A stretch of DNA of 64,000 bases from Polymorphobacter megasporae (GTDB lineage: Bacteria; Pseudomonadota; Alphaproteobacteria; Sphingomonadales; Sphingomonadaceae). Below, one piece after another: positions 1-11,844 of the stretch. How positions within the stretch are numbered: position 1 is the stretch's first letter; each line of letters starts with the position of its first letter. The stretch is taken from the NCBI RefSeq assembly GCF_018982885.2, contig NZ_CP081848.1:310001-374000 (forward strand), given 5' to 3'. A program made the position numbers and the translations under genes. The notes under the pieces were generated by a model that was not told the DNA's origin, searched no databases, and saw only the letters and a program-made list of their open reading frames with translations.

Positions 1-1734
1 AATCGTAACCAGGTAACCGGTGACGGTTCGCTTGCCTTCGGTTCGGACATCGTGACCGGCGGTGCCAATACACTGGCGGTCGGTAACAACACCACGACGA
101 TGGGCGATCGTGCGTCGGCGTTCGGTAATCTTGCCAGCGCGGACGGCCAGCAGAGCACGGCGGCGGGCTATGCAGCTACGGCCGATGGACCCTTCAGTGT
201 GGCGGTGGGCACAAGTTCCACCGCGAGCGCGTACGCTTCGACGGCACTCGGACAAGGTGCCATTGCTTCGGGCGCCGGTTCGGTCGCGCTTGGCACAGGA
301 GCACAGGCAACGCAGCGAGGCAGTGTCGCGCTTGGTGGCGCTTCGGCGACTCTTCGCGGTGCTGCTGCGGGCTACTCGGCATTCGGCCTCGCCCCGTCAC
401 AAGACTCTGTCGGCGAAATTGCCATCGCCCAGTCGCTTCCCTTTACCGATCCAGTGACCGGACTTCCGGCGGTTTTAGGCAATCGCCAGATTACCGGGGT
501 GGCAGCGGGCAGTGCCGATACCGACGCGGTCAACGTCTCCCAGCTCCGCGGCGTGTCCAACTCCCTGGGCAGCGTCTTTGCCACCAGCCTCGGCGGCGGC
601 GCATTCTATAATCCCGCCAACGGGGCCCTTACCGGACCGGCCTATGTGATCAACGGTGCGAGCTATACGTCGGTCGGCGACGCGCTTGCTGCGGTCAGCG
701 GGGCCACCGCTGCGACGGCAAACGCTGCCGTCCTGTACGACACCCCGGCAAAAGATGTCGTGACACTCGGCGGTGCAGCTGGAACCACGGTCCGCAACGT
801 TGCGCCCGCCACGCTCGCGGCAACGTCGACCGACGCCGTCAACGGCAGCCAGCTGTTCGCCACCAACCAGCAGGTCGGCGCGAACACTGCAGCGATCACG
901 ACGCTCAGCAACAACATCGCTGGGTCGACGATCAGCCCAGTCCAATATTCGAACGCCGCGACGCCGACCGTCTCCAACGGGGGCGTTGTCACTAACGATG
1001 TCACGCTGGTCGGCAGCAATGCTGCGCTGCCGGTGGCGGTGCACAACGTCGCTGCAGGGACGCTCGCGGCGGGTTCGACCGATGCGGTCAACAGCGCGCA
1101 GCTGTACTCGACCAACGCGCATGTCGCCGGGGACACGGCAGCGCTCGGTGGCGGCGCGGCCTTCAACCCCGCGACCGGCACCTATACCGCGCCGACCTAC
1201 ACCGTGCAGGGAGCCGCTGTGAACACCGTCGGCGGGGCGGTCGCGGCACTCGATAGCGCGGTCAGCCGGGCGCTCGTGGTGACGGCGAATACCGTCGGCT
1301 ACGACGATGCCTCGCATGCCAGCCTGACCCTCAACTCGGGCGGTGCCGCGACGACCATCCATAATGTCGCGGCGGGTGTCGCTTCCGGAGACGCGGTCAA
1401 CGTCGGCCAGCTCCAGGCGGCGTCTAACGCCACGCTGGCGTCGGCAGAAGGCTACACCGACCTCAAGATCGCGGGGCTCAACTATGACCTCCGCCGCCGC
1501 ATGGATGCAACGGGTGCGAAGAGTGCCGCACTCGCCGGGGTACCCCAGTCGATCAACCCCGGTTCGGGCTTCATCGGTGCCTCGATCGGCGGACAGGGTA
1601 GCGAAGTCGCCTTCGCGATGGGTGTGTCGAAGGTGTTCGACGGGGCGCATCTCCCGGTCGTCAAGGCGGCGATCTCGGTCGACGCTCGCGGCTACAGCCC
1701 CAGCTACAACGTCGGTGCCGGCATCCACTTCTAG
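1..1734 (+). CDS. Trimeric autotransporter adhesin (YadA-like), 3' part
   Basis: The reading frame is open from the first base, so the gene begins left of the window; 577 residues are visible. The first ~120 residues are YadA head repeats, recognisable by recurring S-x-A-x-G patterns (SLAFGS, STALGQGA, SVALGTGA). Four neck/stalk motifs of the form DAVN-x-x-QL follow (DAVNVSQL, DAVNGSQL, DAVNSAQL, DAVNVGQL). The last ~85 residues are the YadA anchor, a four-stranded segment ending in G-A-G-I-H-F with a C-terminal aromatic residue. The family trimerises in the outer membrane and mediates adhesion or autoagglutination. A small Skp-like gene follows after 31 bp. Confidence 0.93.
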   Translation, partial: NRNQVTGDGSLAFGSDIVTGGANTLAVGNNTTTMGDRASAFGNLASADGQQSTAAGYAATADGPFSVAVGTSSTASAYASTALGQGAIASGAGSVALGTGAQATQRGSVALGGASATLRGAAAGYSAFGLAPSQDSVGEIAIAQSLPFTDPVTGLPAVLGNRQITGVAAGSADTDAVNVSQLRGVSNSLGSVFATSLGGGAFYNPANGALTGPAYVINGASYTSVGDALAAVSGATAATANAAVLYDTPAKDVVTLGGAAGTTVRNVAPATLAATSTDAVNGSQLFATNQQVGANTAAITTLSNNIAGSTISPVQYSNAATPTVSNGGVVTNDVTLVGSNAALPVAVHNVAAGTLAAGSTDAVNSAQLYSTNAHVAGDTAALGGGAAFNPATGTYTAPTYTVQGAAVNTVGGAVAALDSAVSRALVVTANTVGYDDASHASLTLNSGGAATTIHNVAAGVASGDAVNVGQLQAASNATLASAEGYTDLKIAGLNYDLRRRMDATGAKSAALAGVPQSINPGSGFIGASIGGQGSEVAFAMGVSKVFDGAHLPVVKAAISVDARGYSPSYNVGAGIHF

Positions 1735-1765
1735 CACCGCCCCGCAGCACGGACATCGACTGTCG

Positions 1766-2314
1766 ATGAAGATCGCGCTCCAACTGGCCTTGCTGGCGAC
1801 CTTAACGGTCGCCAGCAAAGCCGTTGCCGAAACACCGGCCGCGGTGCCTCCCGGGTTTTGCCTGTTTTCACGGGGCACCGCGATCGCCTCCTCGCGCGCC
1901 GGCAATTCGGCGATCCATCAGCTGGATGAGCTGCAGAAGACGGCGGCCGCTTCGCTGGCTCGGCAGGAAGCAATGCTCAAACTCGAAGACCAGACGCTGG
2001 CGGGACAGCGCTCCAAGCTGTCCGCGACCGACTATCAGATTCGCCTGACCGAGCTTGAGATCCGGGTGCAGGACGTTGCCACCGCCAGGAGCCTCCACGA
2101 CGAACAGGTTGCCCGGACCCGCGTCGCGGCCCAGGCGGCGATCGACGCCACGCTTGACCCGATCGTCGAAGCCTTGTTCCGCGAGAAACACTGCGCGGTC
2201 GTCATGGAGCGCAACAGCGCATATTTCTACGCCAACAACATAGATTTGACCGCCGAAGCGAGTCGCCGTCTCGACGCTGCTCTGGCCGGCCGCAGCGCCG
2301 AAGCCCGGCGCTAA
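1766..2314 (+). CDS. OmpH/Skp-like periplasmic protein
   Basis: 182 residues. An N-terminal signal peptide (MKIALQLALLATLTVASKAVA, probable cleavage after AVA) precedes a long helical, charged middle region (about residues 45-140) and a short C-terminal segment. This is the layout of the OmpH/Skp family, periplasmic trimeric chaperones that hold unfolded outer-membrane proteins. It lies 31 bp behind the adhesin gene on the same strand, so it may be co-transcribed and serve as a dedicated chaperone for it; that role is inference. ATG at 1766 is chosen because it starts directly at the signal peptide. The cell's general Skp would normally sit beside bamA, which is not here. Confidence 0.75.
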   Translation: MKIALQLALLATLTVASKAVAETPAAVPPGFCLFSRGTAIASSRAGNSAIHQLDELQKTAAASLARQEAMLKLEDQTLAGQRSKLSATDYQIRLTELEIRVQDVATARSLHDEQVARTRVAAQAAIDATLDPIVEALFREKHCAVVMERNSAYFYANNIDLTAEASRRLDAALAGRSAEARR

Positions 2315-2328
2315 CGGCAATCACGGCG

Positions 2329-5019
2329 CTACCCGCTGTTACGCAAGCCGGCGGCAATGCCGTTGATCGTCAGGTGGATCCCCTCGGCGATGCGCGGATC
2401 GTCTTCACCCGCGCGGCGTCGCCGGATCAGCTCGATCTGCAATTCGTTAAGCGGATCGATGTACGGCAGACGCAGCCGGACCGACCGCGCGAGGGCGGGC
2501 TGGCGTTCGAGCAGATACGCCTCGCCGGTCAGGTCGAGCAGCGCGTCGCGGGTCTGGGTCCAGCCACCCTCGATCCGCCCGAATACTTTCGCCCGCAGCG
2601 CCGCATCGGGGACCAGCGCAGCGTAGCGGCCGGCGACCCCCATGTTCGATTTCGCCAGCACCATCTCGAGGTTCGACAGCGTCGCGGCGAGGAACGGCCA
2701 TGCCGCGACCATCTCGGCGAGCAACCCGCGGTCGGCGAACCCGGCGAACGCATGGCCCGCGCCGTACCATCCCGGCAGCATGATCCGCGCCTGCGCCCAG
2801 CTGAACACCCACGGGATCGCGCGCAGGTCCTCGATCCGGTCGGACTTGGTCCGCGATGCCGGGCGCGAGCCGATGTTGAGCTCGGCGATCTCGGTGATCG
2901 GCGTGGCGGCGCGGAAGAAGGTGTTGAAGCCCGGCGTGCCGTAGACGAGGTCGCGATATTCGGCGTTCGCGGCGGCGCTGATCGACGCCATCGCCGAACG
3001 GAAGCGCGCGAAGTCGGCGGGGGCCAGCTTCGGCGGTTCGAGGCTGGCGAGGACAGTGGCGGCGGTCATCGTCTCGAGGCTCGCCTCGGCGGCGGCGGGA
3101 GTCCCGTATTTCGACGCGATGACCTCGCCCTGCTCGGTAATGCGGATGCGCCCGGCGACGGTGCCCGCTGGCTGGGCGCGGATCGCGGCGAAGGCGGGAC
3201 CGCCGCCGCGACCGACCGCCCCGCCGCGGCCGTGGAACAGCTGCATCCGCAAATTGCGCGCGGCAAAGACCTCGGCAAGCTCGAGCGCGCCTTCGTGGAG
3301 CGACCAGTTCGACGTCAAATAGCCGCCGTCCTTGTTCGAGTCCGAATAGCCGATCATCACTTCCTGATAGCCGCGCGCAGCAGCAAGCGCGGCGGCCTTC
3401 GGGCGATCGAGATAGTCGGCCATGACCTGCGGCGCGGCTTCGAGGTCGGGAATCGTCTCGAACAGCGGCACCGCCATGATCGGGCAGTGCGGCGGATCAT
3501 CGGGGATGTAGAGCCCGGCCTCCTTGAGCAGGACATAGACTTCGAGCAGGTTGGCGACGCCGCTCGTCTTCGACACGATGTAGGCGCGGATGACGTCGGG
3601 GCCGAACGCGGCGTGCGCGGCGGCGGCGGCGCGGGCGACCGCAAGCTCGCTCAGCGTCTCGTCGCCGTAGGTGGCGAACGGGTTGAACAGCATCCGCGGG
3701 CTGGCGAGTTCGGTACCGAGGACGGCAACGCGGGCATCATCGTCCATCGCCTCATAGTCGCCGGGAACGCCCGCGACCCGGAGCAATTCGGCGACGACGC
3801 GTGCATGGACATCGGCGTTCTGGCGCAGGTCGAGCGTCGCCAAGTGAAAGCCGAAGATGCCGACCGCGCGCACCAGCCGGTCGAGCCGCCCGGCGGCAAG
3901 CGCCTCGCCGCCGTGCGCGGTCAATGATCCGGTGATTGTCGCGAGGTCGGCGAGCAGGTCGGCGGCGCGCGGGTAGGCGATGGCGGGGACGATGCCCGGG
4001 CGGCGCGACGCATGTCCCGCGAGTGCGGCAAAACTCTCCGCGGTGCGTGCATAGACCCCCGACAAGGCACGGCGGTACGGCTCGTCGGCGCGGCTCGCCG
4101 AGGTGTCGCCGCTGGCATCGGCGAGCGCGGCGAGTTCGGGCGTGACCACGACGTTCGCCGCCGACATCGACAGCTCGGCCCCCAGCGCATCGAGCTCATC
4201 GAGATAATGGCCGATCACGACCTCGGCCGCCTTCGCCAGCGCGGTCTCGAGCGTCGCCGCATTGACGTTCGGGTTGCCGTCGCGGTCACCGCCGATCCAG
4301 CTGCCGGGGCGCAGGAACGGCGGCAGCGTCGTGCCAGTCGCCGCCTCCCAGCGCGCCTGCAGCCGCGGCAGCACCGTGATGAAGTTTCCGAGGTACGTCA
4401 GGACCGAGGCGATCTCGTCGCCGACGACCGGGCGAACCGCGCGTAAGGGGCGGGTCTGCCACAGGATGGTGATCTGGCGGATCAGCTCGGCTTCGGTCTC
4501 GGCGTCGCAGAAGCCGTCGCTGCACGCTGCCATCAGGCTGTTGATCGCACGTTCGCGGTCGATCACGCTCTTGCGGCGGACCTCGGTCGGGTGCGCGGTC
4601 AGGACCGGCGCGATCAGCGCGCCATCGAGCAACGCCGCGACCGCCGCCCGGTCGATGCCCTGCCCGCGCAACGTGTCGATTGCCCCCGCCAGCGTCGCCC
4701 CCGGCGCGGTTTCGGGTGACGACCGTCGGTCCTCTGCGAGGTTGCTCAGGATCGAGAACAGCAGGAAGCCGCGGACGAAACGCAGCGTGTCGCCAAGGTC
4801 GAGCCGGTCGAGGCGCGCGCCGAGGTCGGCCGCCGCCGCCGCGTCGCCGTCGCGGTGGGTGACGACCGAGGCGGCGCGGATGCCCTCGATCGCATCGAAC
4901 ACCGCCGCGCCCTCCTGTTCGCGGATGACGTCGCCAAGGAGCCGCCCGAGATAGCGGAGGTCGGCACGTCCGGCGTCAGCAGGTAAAGCGGGGGCAACGG
5001 GTGCGGCGAGCTGGTTCAT
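2329..5019 (-). CDS. ppc: Phosphoenolpyruvate carboxylase
   Basis: 896 residues, the usual length. It catalyses PEP + bicarbonate -> oxaloacetate + phosphate, the anaplerotic feed of the TCA cycle. Diagnostic motifs are all present: [12 protein letters not shown] around residue 145 (catalytic His), [36 protein letters not shown] and a C-terminal R-N-S-G tail in place of the common Q-N-T-G. The start is placed at the ATG whose complement is 5017-5019, since the 36 codons before it look like upstream DNA and overlap the divergent promoter region of frmA. It ends 14 bp from the convergent Skp-like gene, with no terminator hairpin evident between them. Confidence 0.97.
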   Translation of the reverse strand: MNQLAAPVAPALPADAGRADLRYLGRLLGDVIREQEGAAVFDAIEGIRAASVVTHRDGDAAAAADLGARLDRLDLGDTLRFVRGFLLFSILSNLAEDRRSSPETAPGATLAGAIDTLRGQGIDRAAVAALLDGALIAPVLTAHPTEVRRKSVIDRERAINSLMAACSDGFCDAETEAELIRQITILWQTRPLRAVRPVVGDEIASVLTYLGNFITVLPRLQARWEAATGTTLPPFLRPGSWIGGDRDGNPNVNAATLETALAKAAEVVIGHYLDELDALGAELSMSAANVVVTPELAALADASGDTSASRADEPYRRALSGVYARTAESFAALAGHASRRPGIVPAIAYPRAADLLADLATITGSLTAHGGEALAAGRLDRLVRAVGIFGFHLATLDLRQNADVHARVVAELLRVAGVPGDYEAMDDDARVAVLGTELASPRMLFNPFATYGDETLSELAVARAAAAAHAAFGPDVIRAYIVSKTSGVANLLEVYVLLKEAGLYIPDDPPHCPIMAVPLFETIPDLEAAPQVMADYLDRPKAAALAAARGYQEVMIGYSDSNKDGGYLTSNWSLHEGALELAEVFAARNLRMQLFHGRGGAVGRGGGPAFAAIRAQPAGTVAGRIRITEQGEVIASKYGTPAAAEASLETMTAATVLASLEPPKLAPADFARFRSAMASISAAANAEYRDLVYGTPGFNTFFRAATPITEIAELNIGSRPASRTKSDRIEDLRAIPWVFSWAQARIMLPGWYGAGHAFAGFADRGLLAEMVAAWPFLAATLSNLEMVLAKSNMGVAGRYAALVPDAALRAKVFGRIEGGWTQTRDALLDLTGEAYLLERQPALARSVRLRLPYIDPLNELQIELIRRRRAGEDDPRIAEGIHLTINGIAAGLRNSG

Positions 5020-5117
5020 CGCGCCAGTCAACCCGCATCGTCGCGGCCTGTCGAGCAGCGATTGCTGCGACGCACCGTATTGCCTATGCGGTGGCGCAAG
5101 CGAGATCGGAAACAACG

Positions 5118-6227
5118 ATGAAGACACGGGCAGCGGTAGCGTTTGCGGCGAAAACCCCGCTCGAAATCGTCGAACTCGACCTTGAAGGACCGCGCGCCGG
5201 CGAAGTGCTCGTCGAGATCATGGCGACCGGCATCTGCCACACCGACGCCTACACGCTCGACGGCCTCGATTCGGAGGGGCTGTTCCCGAGCGTCCTCGGC
5301 CACGAAGGCGCGGGCATCGTCCGCGAGGTCGGGCCCGGCGTGACATCGGTCGCGGTCGGCGACCACGTCATCCCGCTCTACACCCCCGAATGCCGCCAGT
5401 GTAAGTCGTGCCTCAGCGGCAAGACCAACCTGTGCACCGCGATCCGCGCGACGCAGGGCAAGGGGCTGATGCCCGACGGGACCAGCCGGTTCAGCTACAA
5501 AGGCCAGCCGGTCTTCCATTACATGGGCTGCTCGACCTTCTCGAACTTCACTGTCCTGCCCGAGATCGCGGTGGCGAAGATCCGCACCGACGCGCCGTTC
5601 AAGACCGCATGCTACATCGGATGCGGCGTGACGACTGGGGTCGGCGCGGTGGTCAACACCGCCAAGGTCGCGCCGGGCGACACCGTCATCGTCTTCGGCC
5701 TCGGCGGCATCGGCCTCAATGTCATCCAGGGCGCGCGGCTGGCGGGTGCGGGGCAGATCGTCGGTGTCGACATCAACCCGGCGAAGGAGGATTGGGGCCG
5801 CCGCTTCGGCATGACCCACTTCGTCAACCCGAACGAGATCGACGACGACGTCGTCGGGCATCTGGTCGCGCTAACCGACGGCGGCGCCGACTATACCTTC
5901 GATTGTACCGGCAACACGACGGTGATGCGGCAGGCGCTCGAGGCGTGCCATCGCGGCTGGGGCACGAGCATCATCATCGGCGTCGCCGAGAGCGGCAAGG
6001 AGATTTCGACCCGCCCGTTCCAGCTCGTCACCGGGCGCAACTGGCGCGGGACCGCGTTCGGCGGGGCGAAGGGCCGGACCGACGTGCCCAAGATCGTCGA
6101 CTGGTATATGAACGGGCGAATCGAAATCGATCCGATGATCACCCACGTCCTGACGCTCGACGAGATCAACAAGGGCTTCGAGCTGATGCATAGCGGCGAA
6201 AGTATCCGCAGCGTAGTCGTCTACTAA
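5118..6227 (+). CDS. frmA: S-(hydroxymethyl)glutathione dehydrogenase / class III alcohol dehydrogenase
   Basis: 369 residues. It oxidises S-hydroxymethylglutathione, formed spontaneously from formaldehyde and GSH, to S-formylglutathione with NAD+. Catalytic zinc ligands are Cys40 (GICHTD) and His62 (GHEGAG), and the structural zinc loop C-R-Q-C-K-S-C...C lies at about 92-106. The NAD fold motif GLGGIGLN is near 194. It starts at ATG 5118, divergent from ppc with a 98-bp gap. The SD-bearing VOC gene follows after 18 bp, then fghA, making a formaldehyde detoxification operon. A second, inactivated copy of this coding sequence lies at 60870-61978. Confidence 0.96.
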   Translation: MKTRAAVAFAAKTPLEIVELDLEGPRAGEVLVEIMATGICHTDAYTLDGLDSEGLFPSVLGHEGAGIVREVGPGVTSVAVGDHVIPLYTPECRQCKSCLSGKTNLCTAIRATQGKGLMPDGTSRFSYKGQPVFHYMGCSTFSNFTVLPEIAVAKIRTDAPFKTACYIGCGVTTGVGAVVNTAKVAPGDTVIVFGLGGIGLNVIQGARLAGAGQIVGVDINPAKEDWGRRFGMTHFVNPNEIDDDVVGHLVALTDGGADYTFDCTGNTTVMRQALEACHRGWGTSIIIGVAESGKEISTRPFQLVTGRNWRGTAFGGAKGRTDVPKIVDWYMNGRIEIDPMITHVLTLDEINKGFELMHSGESIRSVVVY

Positions 6228-6245
6228 ACCAAGGGGAGATAGAAG

Positions 6246-6629
6246 ATGTTTAGTCACATGATGGTCGGCAGCAATGACATCGACCGGTCGAAGACGTTCT
6301 ACGATGCGCTGTTCGGCGCGGTCGGCGGCAAGCCCGCGATCACCGATGAACACGGCCGGCTGATCTACATGCACAATGGCGGCATCTACATCATCACCAA
6401 GCCGATCAACGGCGAACCCGCTCACCACGCCAACGGCGGCACGGTCGGCTTCGCGATGCGTGGCCCCGAGCAGGCCGATGCATGGCACGCGGCGGGCGTC
6501 GCCAATGGCGGCACCGCGTGCGAGAATCCTCCGGGCGTTCGCACCGGCGGCATGGGCTCGCTCTACCTCGCCTATCTGCGCGATCCCGACGGCAACAAGC
6601 TGTGCGCGCTGCACCGCATGCCCGCCTGA
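6246..6629 (+). CDS. VOC/glyoxalase-superfamily protein between frmA and fghA
   Basis: 127 residues, a single beta-alpha-beta-beta-beta vicinal-oxygen-chelate fold: FSHMMVGSNDIDRSKTFYDA at the start and D-P-D-G-N-K-L at the end are typical. A strong Shine-Dalgarno (AGGGGAGA) precedes ATG 6246, and its stop overlaps the start of fghA by one base, so the two are translationally coupled. A position between the two formaldehyde-pathway enzymes suggests a role in handling a glutathione adduct, but the metal ligands and substrate cannot be read reliably. It is not glyoxalase I itself, which is longer and has a different motif set. Confidence 0.85.
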   Translation: MFSHMMVGSNDIDRSKTFYDALFGAVGGKPAITDEHGRLIYMHNGGIYIITKPINGEPAHHANGGTVGFAMRGPEQADAWHAAGVANGGTACENPPGVRTGGMGSLYLAYLRDPDGNKLCALHRMPA

Positions 6630-7465
6630 TGCCATTCGAGACGCTCAGCGAAGTTCGCGCACACGGCGGCATCCAGGGCGTCTACCGGCACGACAGCACC
6701 GCGACGGGCACGCCGATGACCGTCGCGGTGTTCGTGCCGCGGCACGAACCGGGCACCCGCCTGCCGGTATTGTGGTATCTGTCCGGACTGACCTGCACCC
6801 ACGCCAACGTCATGGACAAGGGCGAATATCGCGCGGCGTGTGCCGAACACGGGATCGTCTTCATTGCGCCCGACACGTCGCCGCGCGGTGACGGCGTCCC
6901 CGACGATGCAGCGTACGACTTCGGCCAGGGCGCGGGCTTCTACGTCGACGCCACCCAAGCGCCGTGGGCGGCGAACTTCAGGATGCGCGCGTACATCGAG
7001 GACGAGCTGCCCGCGCTGATCGCTGCGAACTTCCCTGTCGACATGGCCCGGCAGGGAATCACCGGCCACTCGATGGGCGGCCACGGCGCGCTGACGATCG
7101 GGCTGCGCAACCCCGACCGCTTCCGCAGCGTCTCGGCATTCGCGCCGATCGTCGCGCCGATGCAGGTGCCGTGGGGCGAGAAGGCGCTCGGTGGTTATCT
7201 CGGACCCGACCGGGCAGCGTGGCGCAGATACGACGCCTGTGCGCTTATCGCCGACGGCGCGCGAGTCGCCGAGATGCTCGTCGACCAGGGCGACGCCGAT
7301 AATTTCCTCACCGGCCAGTTGCGACCCGAGTTGCTCGCCGAAGCGTGCAGCGCGGCGGGGATCGACCTGACCCTGCGTATCCAGCCCGGCTACGACCACA
7401 GCTATGGCTTCATCTCGACGTTCATGGCCGATCATATCGCGTGGCACGCTGCCCGGCTGGGGTAA
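6629..7465 (+). CDS. fghA: S-formylglutathione hydrolase
   Basis: 278 residues, esterase-D family alpha/beta hydrolase that splits S-formylglutathione to formate and GSH, the second step after FrmA. The nucleophile elbow G-H-S-M-G-G has Ser148. The Asp is in GDADNFL (about 223) and the His in YDHSYGF (about 256). The conserved LSGLTCTHAN loop near residue 51 and the APDTSPRG segment near 80 fix the family. ATG 6629 overlaps the TGA of the VOC gene (TGATG), so this start is favoured over any upstream one in the same frame. Confidence 0.95.
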   Translation: MPFETLSEVRAHGGIQGVYRHDSTATGTPMTVAVFVPRHEPGTRLPVLWYLSGLTCTHANVMDKGEYRAACAEHGIVFIAPDTSPRGDGVPDDAAYDFGQGAGFYVDATQAPWAANFRMRAYIEDELPALIAANFPVDMARQGITGHSMGGHGALTIGLRNPDRFRSVSAFAPIVAPMQVPWGEKALGGYLGPDRAAWRRYDACALIADGARVAEMLVDQGDADNFLTGQLRPELLAEACSAAGIDLTLRIQPGYDHSYGFISTFMADHIAWHAARLG

Positions 7466-7626
7466 CTCGTTGCAAAGACGGGAATATTTCCTCTCGCTGA
7501 CTCGGCTGAGTTCCCTGAATTGACACCGGCGAAGCGGTTCGCGGTGGTGAAAGGTCACACGAAGTTCACGGAATGTGACATCGATTTGCGTTCTGACTTT
7601 GGCCCTTTTGAATACGCTCTACTGCC

Positions 7627-7753
7627 TCCCCTCCCCTTCAGGGGAGGGGCGAGAGACGGCGCACTTGCGCCGGCCCGGGGGTGGGGCTGTTCCAGCCTAA
7701 GGTGTTCGGGGCGACTCCCCCACCCCCGGCCCCTCCCCTAAAGGGAAGGGGAG
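7627..7753. repeat. GC-rich nested inverted repeat (REP/MITE-like), within the 403-bp gap 7466-7868
   Basis: An outer arm at 7631-7650 pairs with 7728-7753, and an inner arm around 7671-7689 pairs with 7713-7729. Between them is a short hairpin (GGCGCA-CT-TGCGCC, 7659-7672). The arms are runs of C and G broken by TTCA/TTTA. The element sits between the 3' ends of fghA and cysNC, so it could fold as a bidirectional transcription barrier. Elements of this look recur between genes in sphingomonad genomes in my recollection. The rest of the gap shows no gene. Confidence 0.7.
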
Positions 7754-7868
7754 CAGGAAGGGAAGATCGCGACCAACAATGAGAAAGAACACGGCACCGG
7801 CCTGACGGAACCCGACTCGAAGCCGGAGGCGTACCCCCTGCCCGCCCCTGTAGGACAGCGAAAATCGC

Positions 7869-9814
<1,946 letters not shown>

Positions 9815-9815
<1 letters not shown>

Positions 9816-10774
9816 CAGAAATACCCCTCCTGCTTCTTGCGTTCCATCGACGCGTTCTGGTCATGGTCGATCGCCCGCCCCTGCCGCTCCGACGTGGTCG
9901 TCAGCAGCATCTCCTGGATCACCTCGGGGAGCGTCGCGGCGGTGCTCTCGACCGCTCCGGTCAGCGGGTAGCAGCCGAGCGTGCGGAAGCGGATCGACCG
10001 CTCGACCGGCACCTCGCCGGGCCGAAGGCGGAAGCGATCGTCGTCGACCATCACGATCATGCCGTCGCGTTCGACCGTCGGCCGCATCGCCGCGAGATAC
10101 AGCGGCACGATCGGGATGTTCTCGAGGTGGATATATTGCCAGACGTCGAGCTCGGTCCAGTTCGAGATCGGGAAGACGCGGATGCTTTCGCCCTTGTTCT
10201 TGCGCGCATTATACAGCCGCCATAGCTCGGGGCGCTGGTGCTTCGGGTCCCAGACGTGGTTCGCCGAGCGGAACGAGAAGATCCGCTCCTTCGCCCGGCT
10301 CTTCTCCTCATCGCGCCGCGCCCCGCCGAACGCCGCGTCGAAGCCGTATTTGTCGAGCGCCTGCTTGAGCCCCTGCGTCTTCCACAGGTCGGTATGCAGC
10401 GCCGAGCCATGATCGAACGGATTGATGCCGCGCGCGACGGCATCGGGGTTCTTGTGGACGATCAGCTCGAAACCATAGTCGCGCGCGATCCTGTCGCGCA
10501 GCGCGTACATCGCCTGGAATTTCCACGTCGTATCGACGTGGAGCAACGGAAACGGCGGCGGCGACGGATAAAACGCCTTACGCGCAAGATGCAGCATCAC
10601 CGCTGAATCCTTCCCGACCGAATACAGCATAACCGGCCGCTCGGTCTCGGCAACGACCTCACGCATGATCTGGATCGACTCCGCCTCGAGCCGCTGGAGA
10701 TGGGTCAACGCCGCCACCCCGGCCTCAACCGCCCCGGCCCCATCACGCGCATCCGCAACCTTCGCAACCGCCAC
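9815..10774 (-). CDS. cysD: Sulfate adenylyltransferase subunit 2
   Basis: 319 residues from the GTG chosen here. PAPS-reductase/N-type ATP pyrophosphatase fold: the [10 protein letters not shown]-loop follows E-R-P-V-M-L-Y, and [10 protein letters not shown] at the N-terminus is diagnostic of CysD. The frame is open for 38 more codons upstream, but those lack CysD similarity. The GTG complementary to 10772-10774 is preceded by AGGGAG at proper spacing, so it is preferred. First gene of the cysD-cysNC operon; the 296 bp upstream is shared with the divergent polysaccharide operon and probably holds both promoters. Confidence 0.93.
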
Positions 10775-11070
10775 ATCGTCTCCCTCGCTCCGCGCGACGA
10801 AGCCAGACGTACGCGATTTGCCGCGTCGGTGTCGAAGTAGCTGTTCTAGTGGCGGAGAAAGCTGGCGGCTGGCGCGGCGGAGAGGCATGGGACGGACTCG
10901 TCCGCCGGCTGGTTGCGGGGCTGCGCCCGTCCACCGCGTCCCGACAATGACCTAAAGATCAAGTCGGGAGTCCGGCTTTCTCGGCGCGCAGACAAATGCT
11001 AAGGGCGCGCGTCGATCGCGTTCCGCTCGTCGCGAAACGCACTACAGCACGCACTAGGGAGTTTTGTGGT

Positions 11071-11844
11071 TTGAAAGCGGTGATCCTTGCAGGCGGTCTC
11101 GGCACAAGAATTTCCGAAGAGACACATCTGAAGCCAAAGCCGATGGTTGAGATCGGCGTTCGCCCGATCCTGTGGCACATAATGAAGCTCTATTCGCATC
11201 ATGGCATCACCGATTTCGTAATCTGCTGCGGCTATAAGGGTTATGTGATCAAGGAGTATTTTGCCAATTACTTCCTTCACATGTCGGATGTGACGATCGA
11301 CATGAGCACCAACGAGATGACGGTCCATAACCGCAAGGCGGATCCGTGGACCGTGACGCTGGTCGATACCGGCGACGAAACGATGACCGGCGGTCGCCTG
11401 CGACGGGTTGCCGAGCATCTGAAGGGCGAAAGCGAGTTCTGCTTCACCTATGGCGACGGCGTCGCTGACATCGACATCACCGCTCTCATCGAGTTCCATC
11501 GCGCGCACGGCAAGCTTGCAACAGTGACCGCCGTGCAGCCGCCGGGCCGCTACGGCGCTCTCGACATGGACGGCTCAGAGGTGCGTGGCTTCGTTGAAAA
11601 GCCGCGCGGTGACGGCGGCTGGATCAACGGCGGTTTCTTTGTCCTGTCTCCGGCGTGCATCGACTATATCGACGGCGACGCGACGACCTGGGAGGCGGAA
11701 CCACTCAACCGGATCGCCGCCGCTGGTCAGCTTCAGGCGTACATGCATACCGGTTTTTGGCAACCGATGGACACGCTGCGCGACAAGAACCACCTCGAGC
11801 AATTGTGGGCGTCGGGGACGGCACCGTGGAAGTGCTGGACGTGA
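11071..11844 (+). CDS. rfbF: Glucose-1-phosphate cytidylyltransferase
   Basis: 257 residues from a TTG start, exactly the family length. It makes CDP-glucose from CTP and glucose-1-phosphate. The nucleotide-binding start is [12 protein letters not shown], followed by KPKPMVEIG and later GDGVADID. The TTG is preceded by AGGGAG (11056-11061); no ATG or GTG fits the frame near the family N-terminus. It is the first gene of a long, overlapping polysaccharide operon, and the weak start codon may hold expression low. Its TGA overlaps the GTG of rfbG. Confidence 0.95.
   Translation: MKAVILAGGLGTRISEETHLKPKPMVEIGVRPILWHIMKLYSHHGITDFVICCGYKGYVIKEYFANYFLHMSDVTIDMSTNEMTVHNRKADPWTVTLVDTGDETMTGGRLRRVAEHLKGESEFCFTYGDGVADIDITALIEFHRAHGKLATVTAVQPPGRYGALDMDGSEVRGFVEKPRGDGGWINGGFFVLSPACIDYIDGDATTWEAEPLNRIAAAGQLQAYMHTGFWQPMDTLRDKNHLEQLWASGTAPWKCWT

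Noticed and set aside
475-1905. 476-codon minus-strand open frame
   Set aside because: Antisense shadow of the autotransporter gene; Arg/Asp-rich, no motif, produced by codon bias in high-GC DNA.
2374-3927. 517-codon plus-strand open frame
   Set aside because: Antisense to PEP carboxylase, whose motifs are complete; composition is that of a shadow frame.
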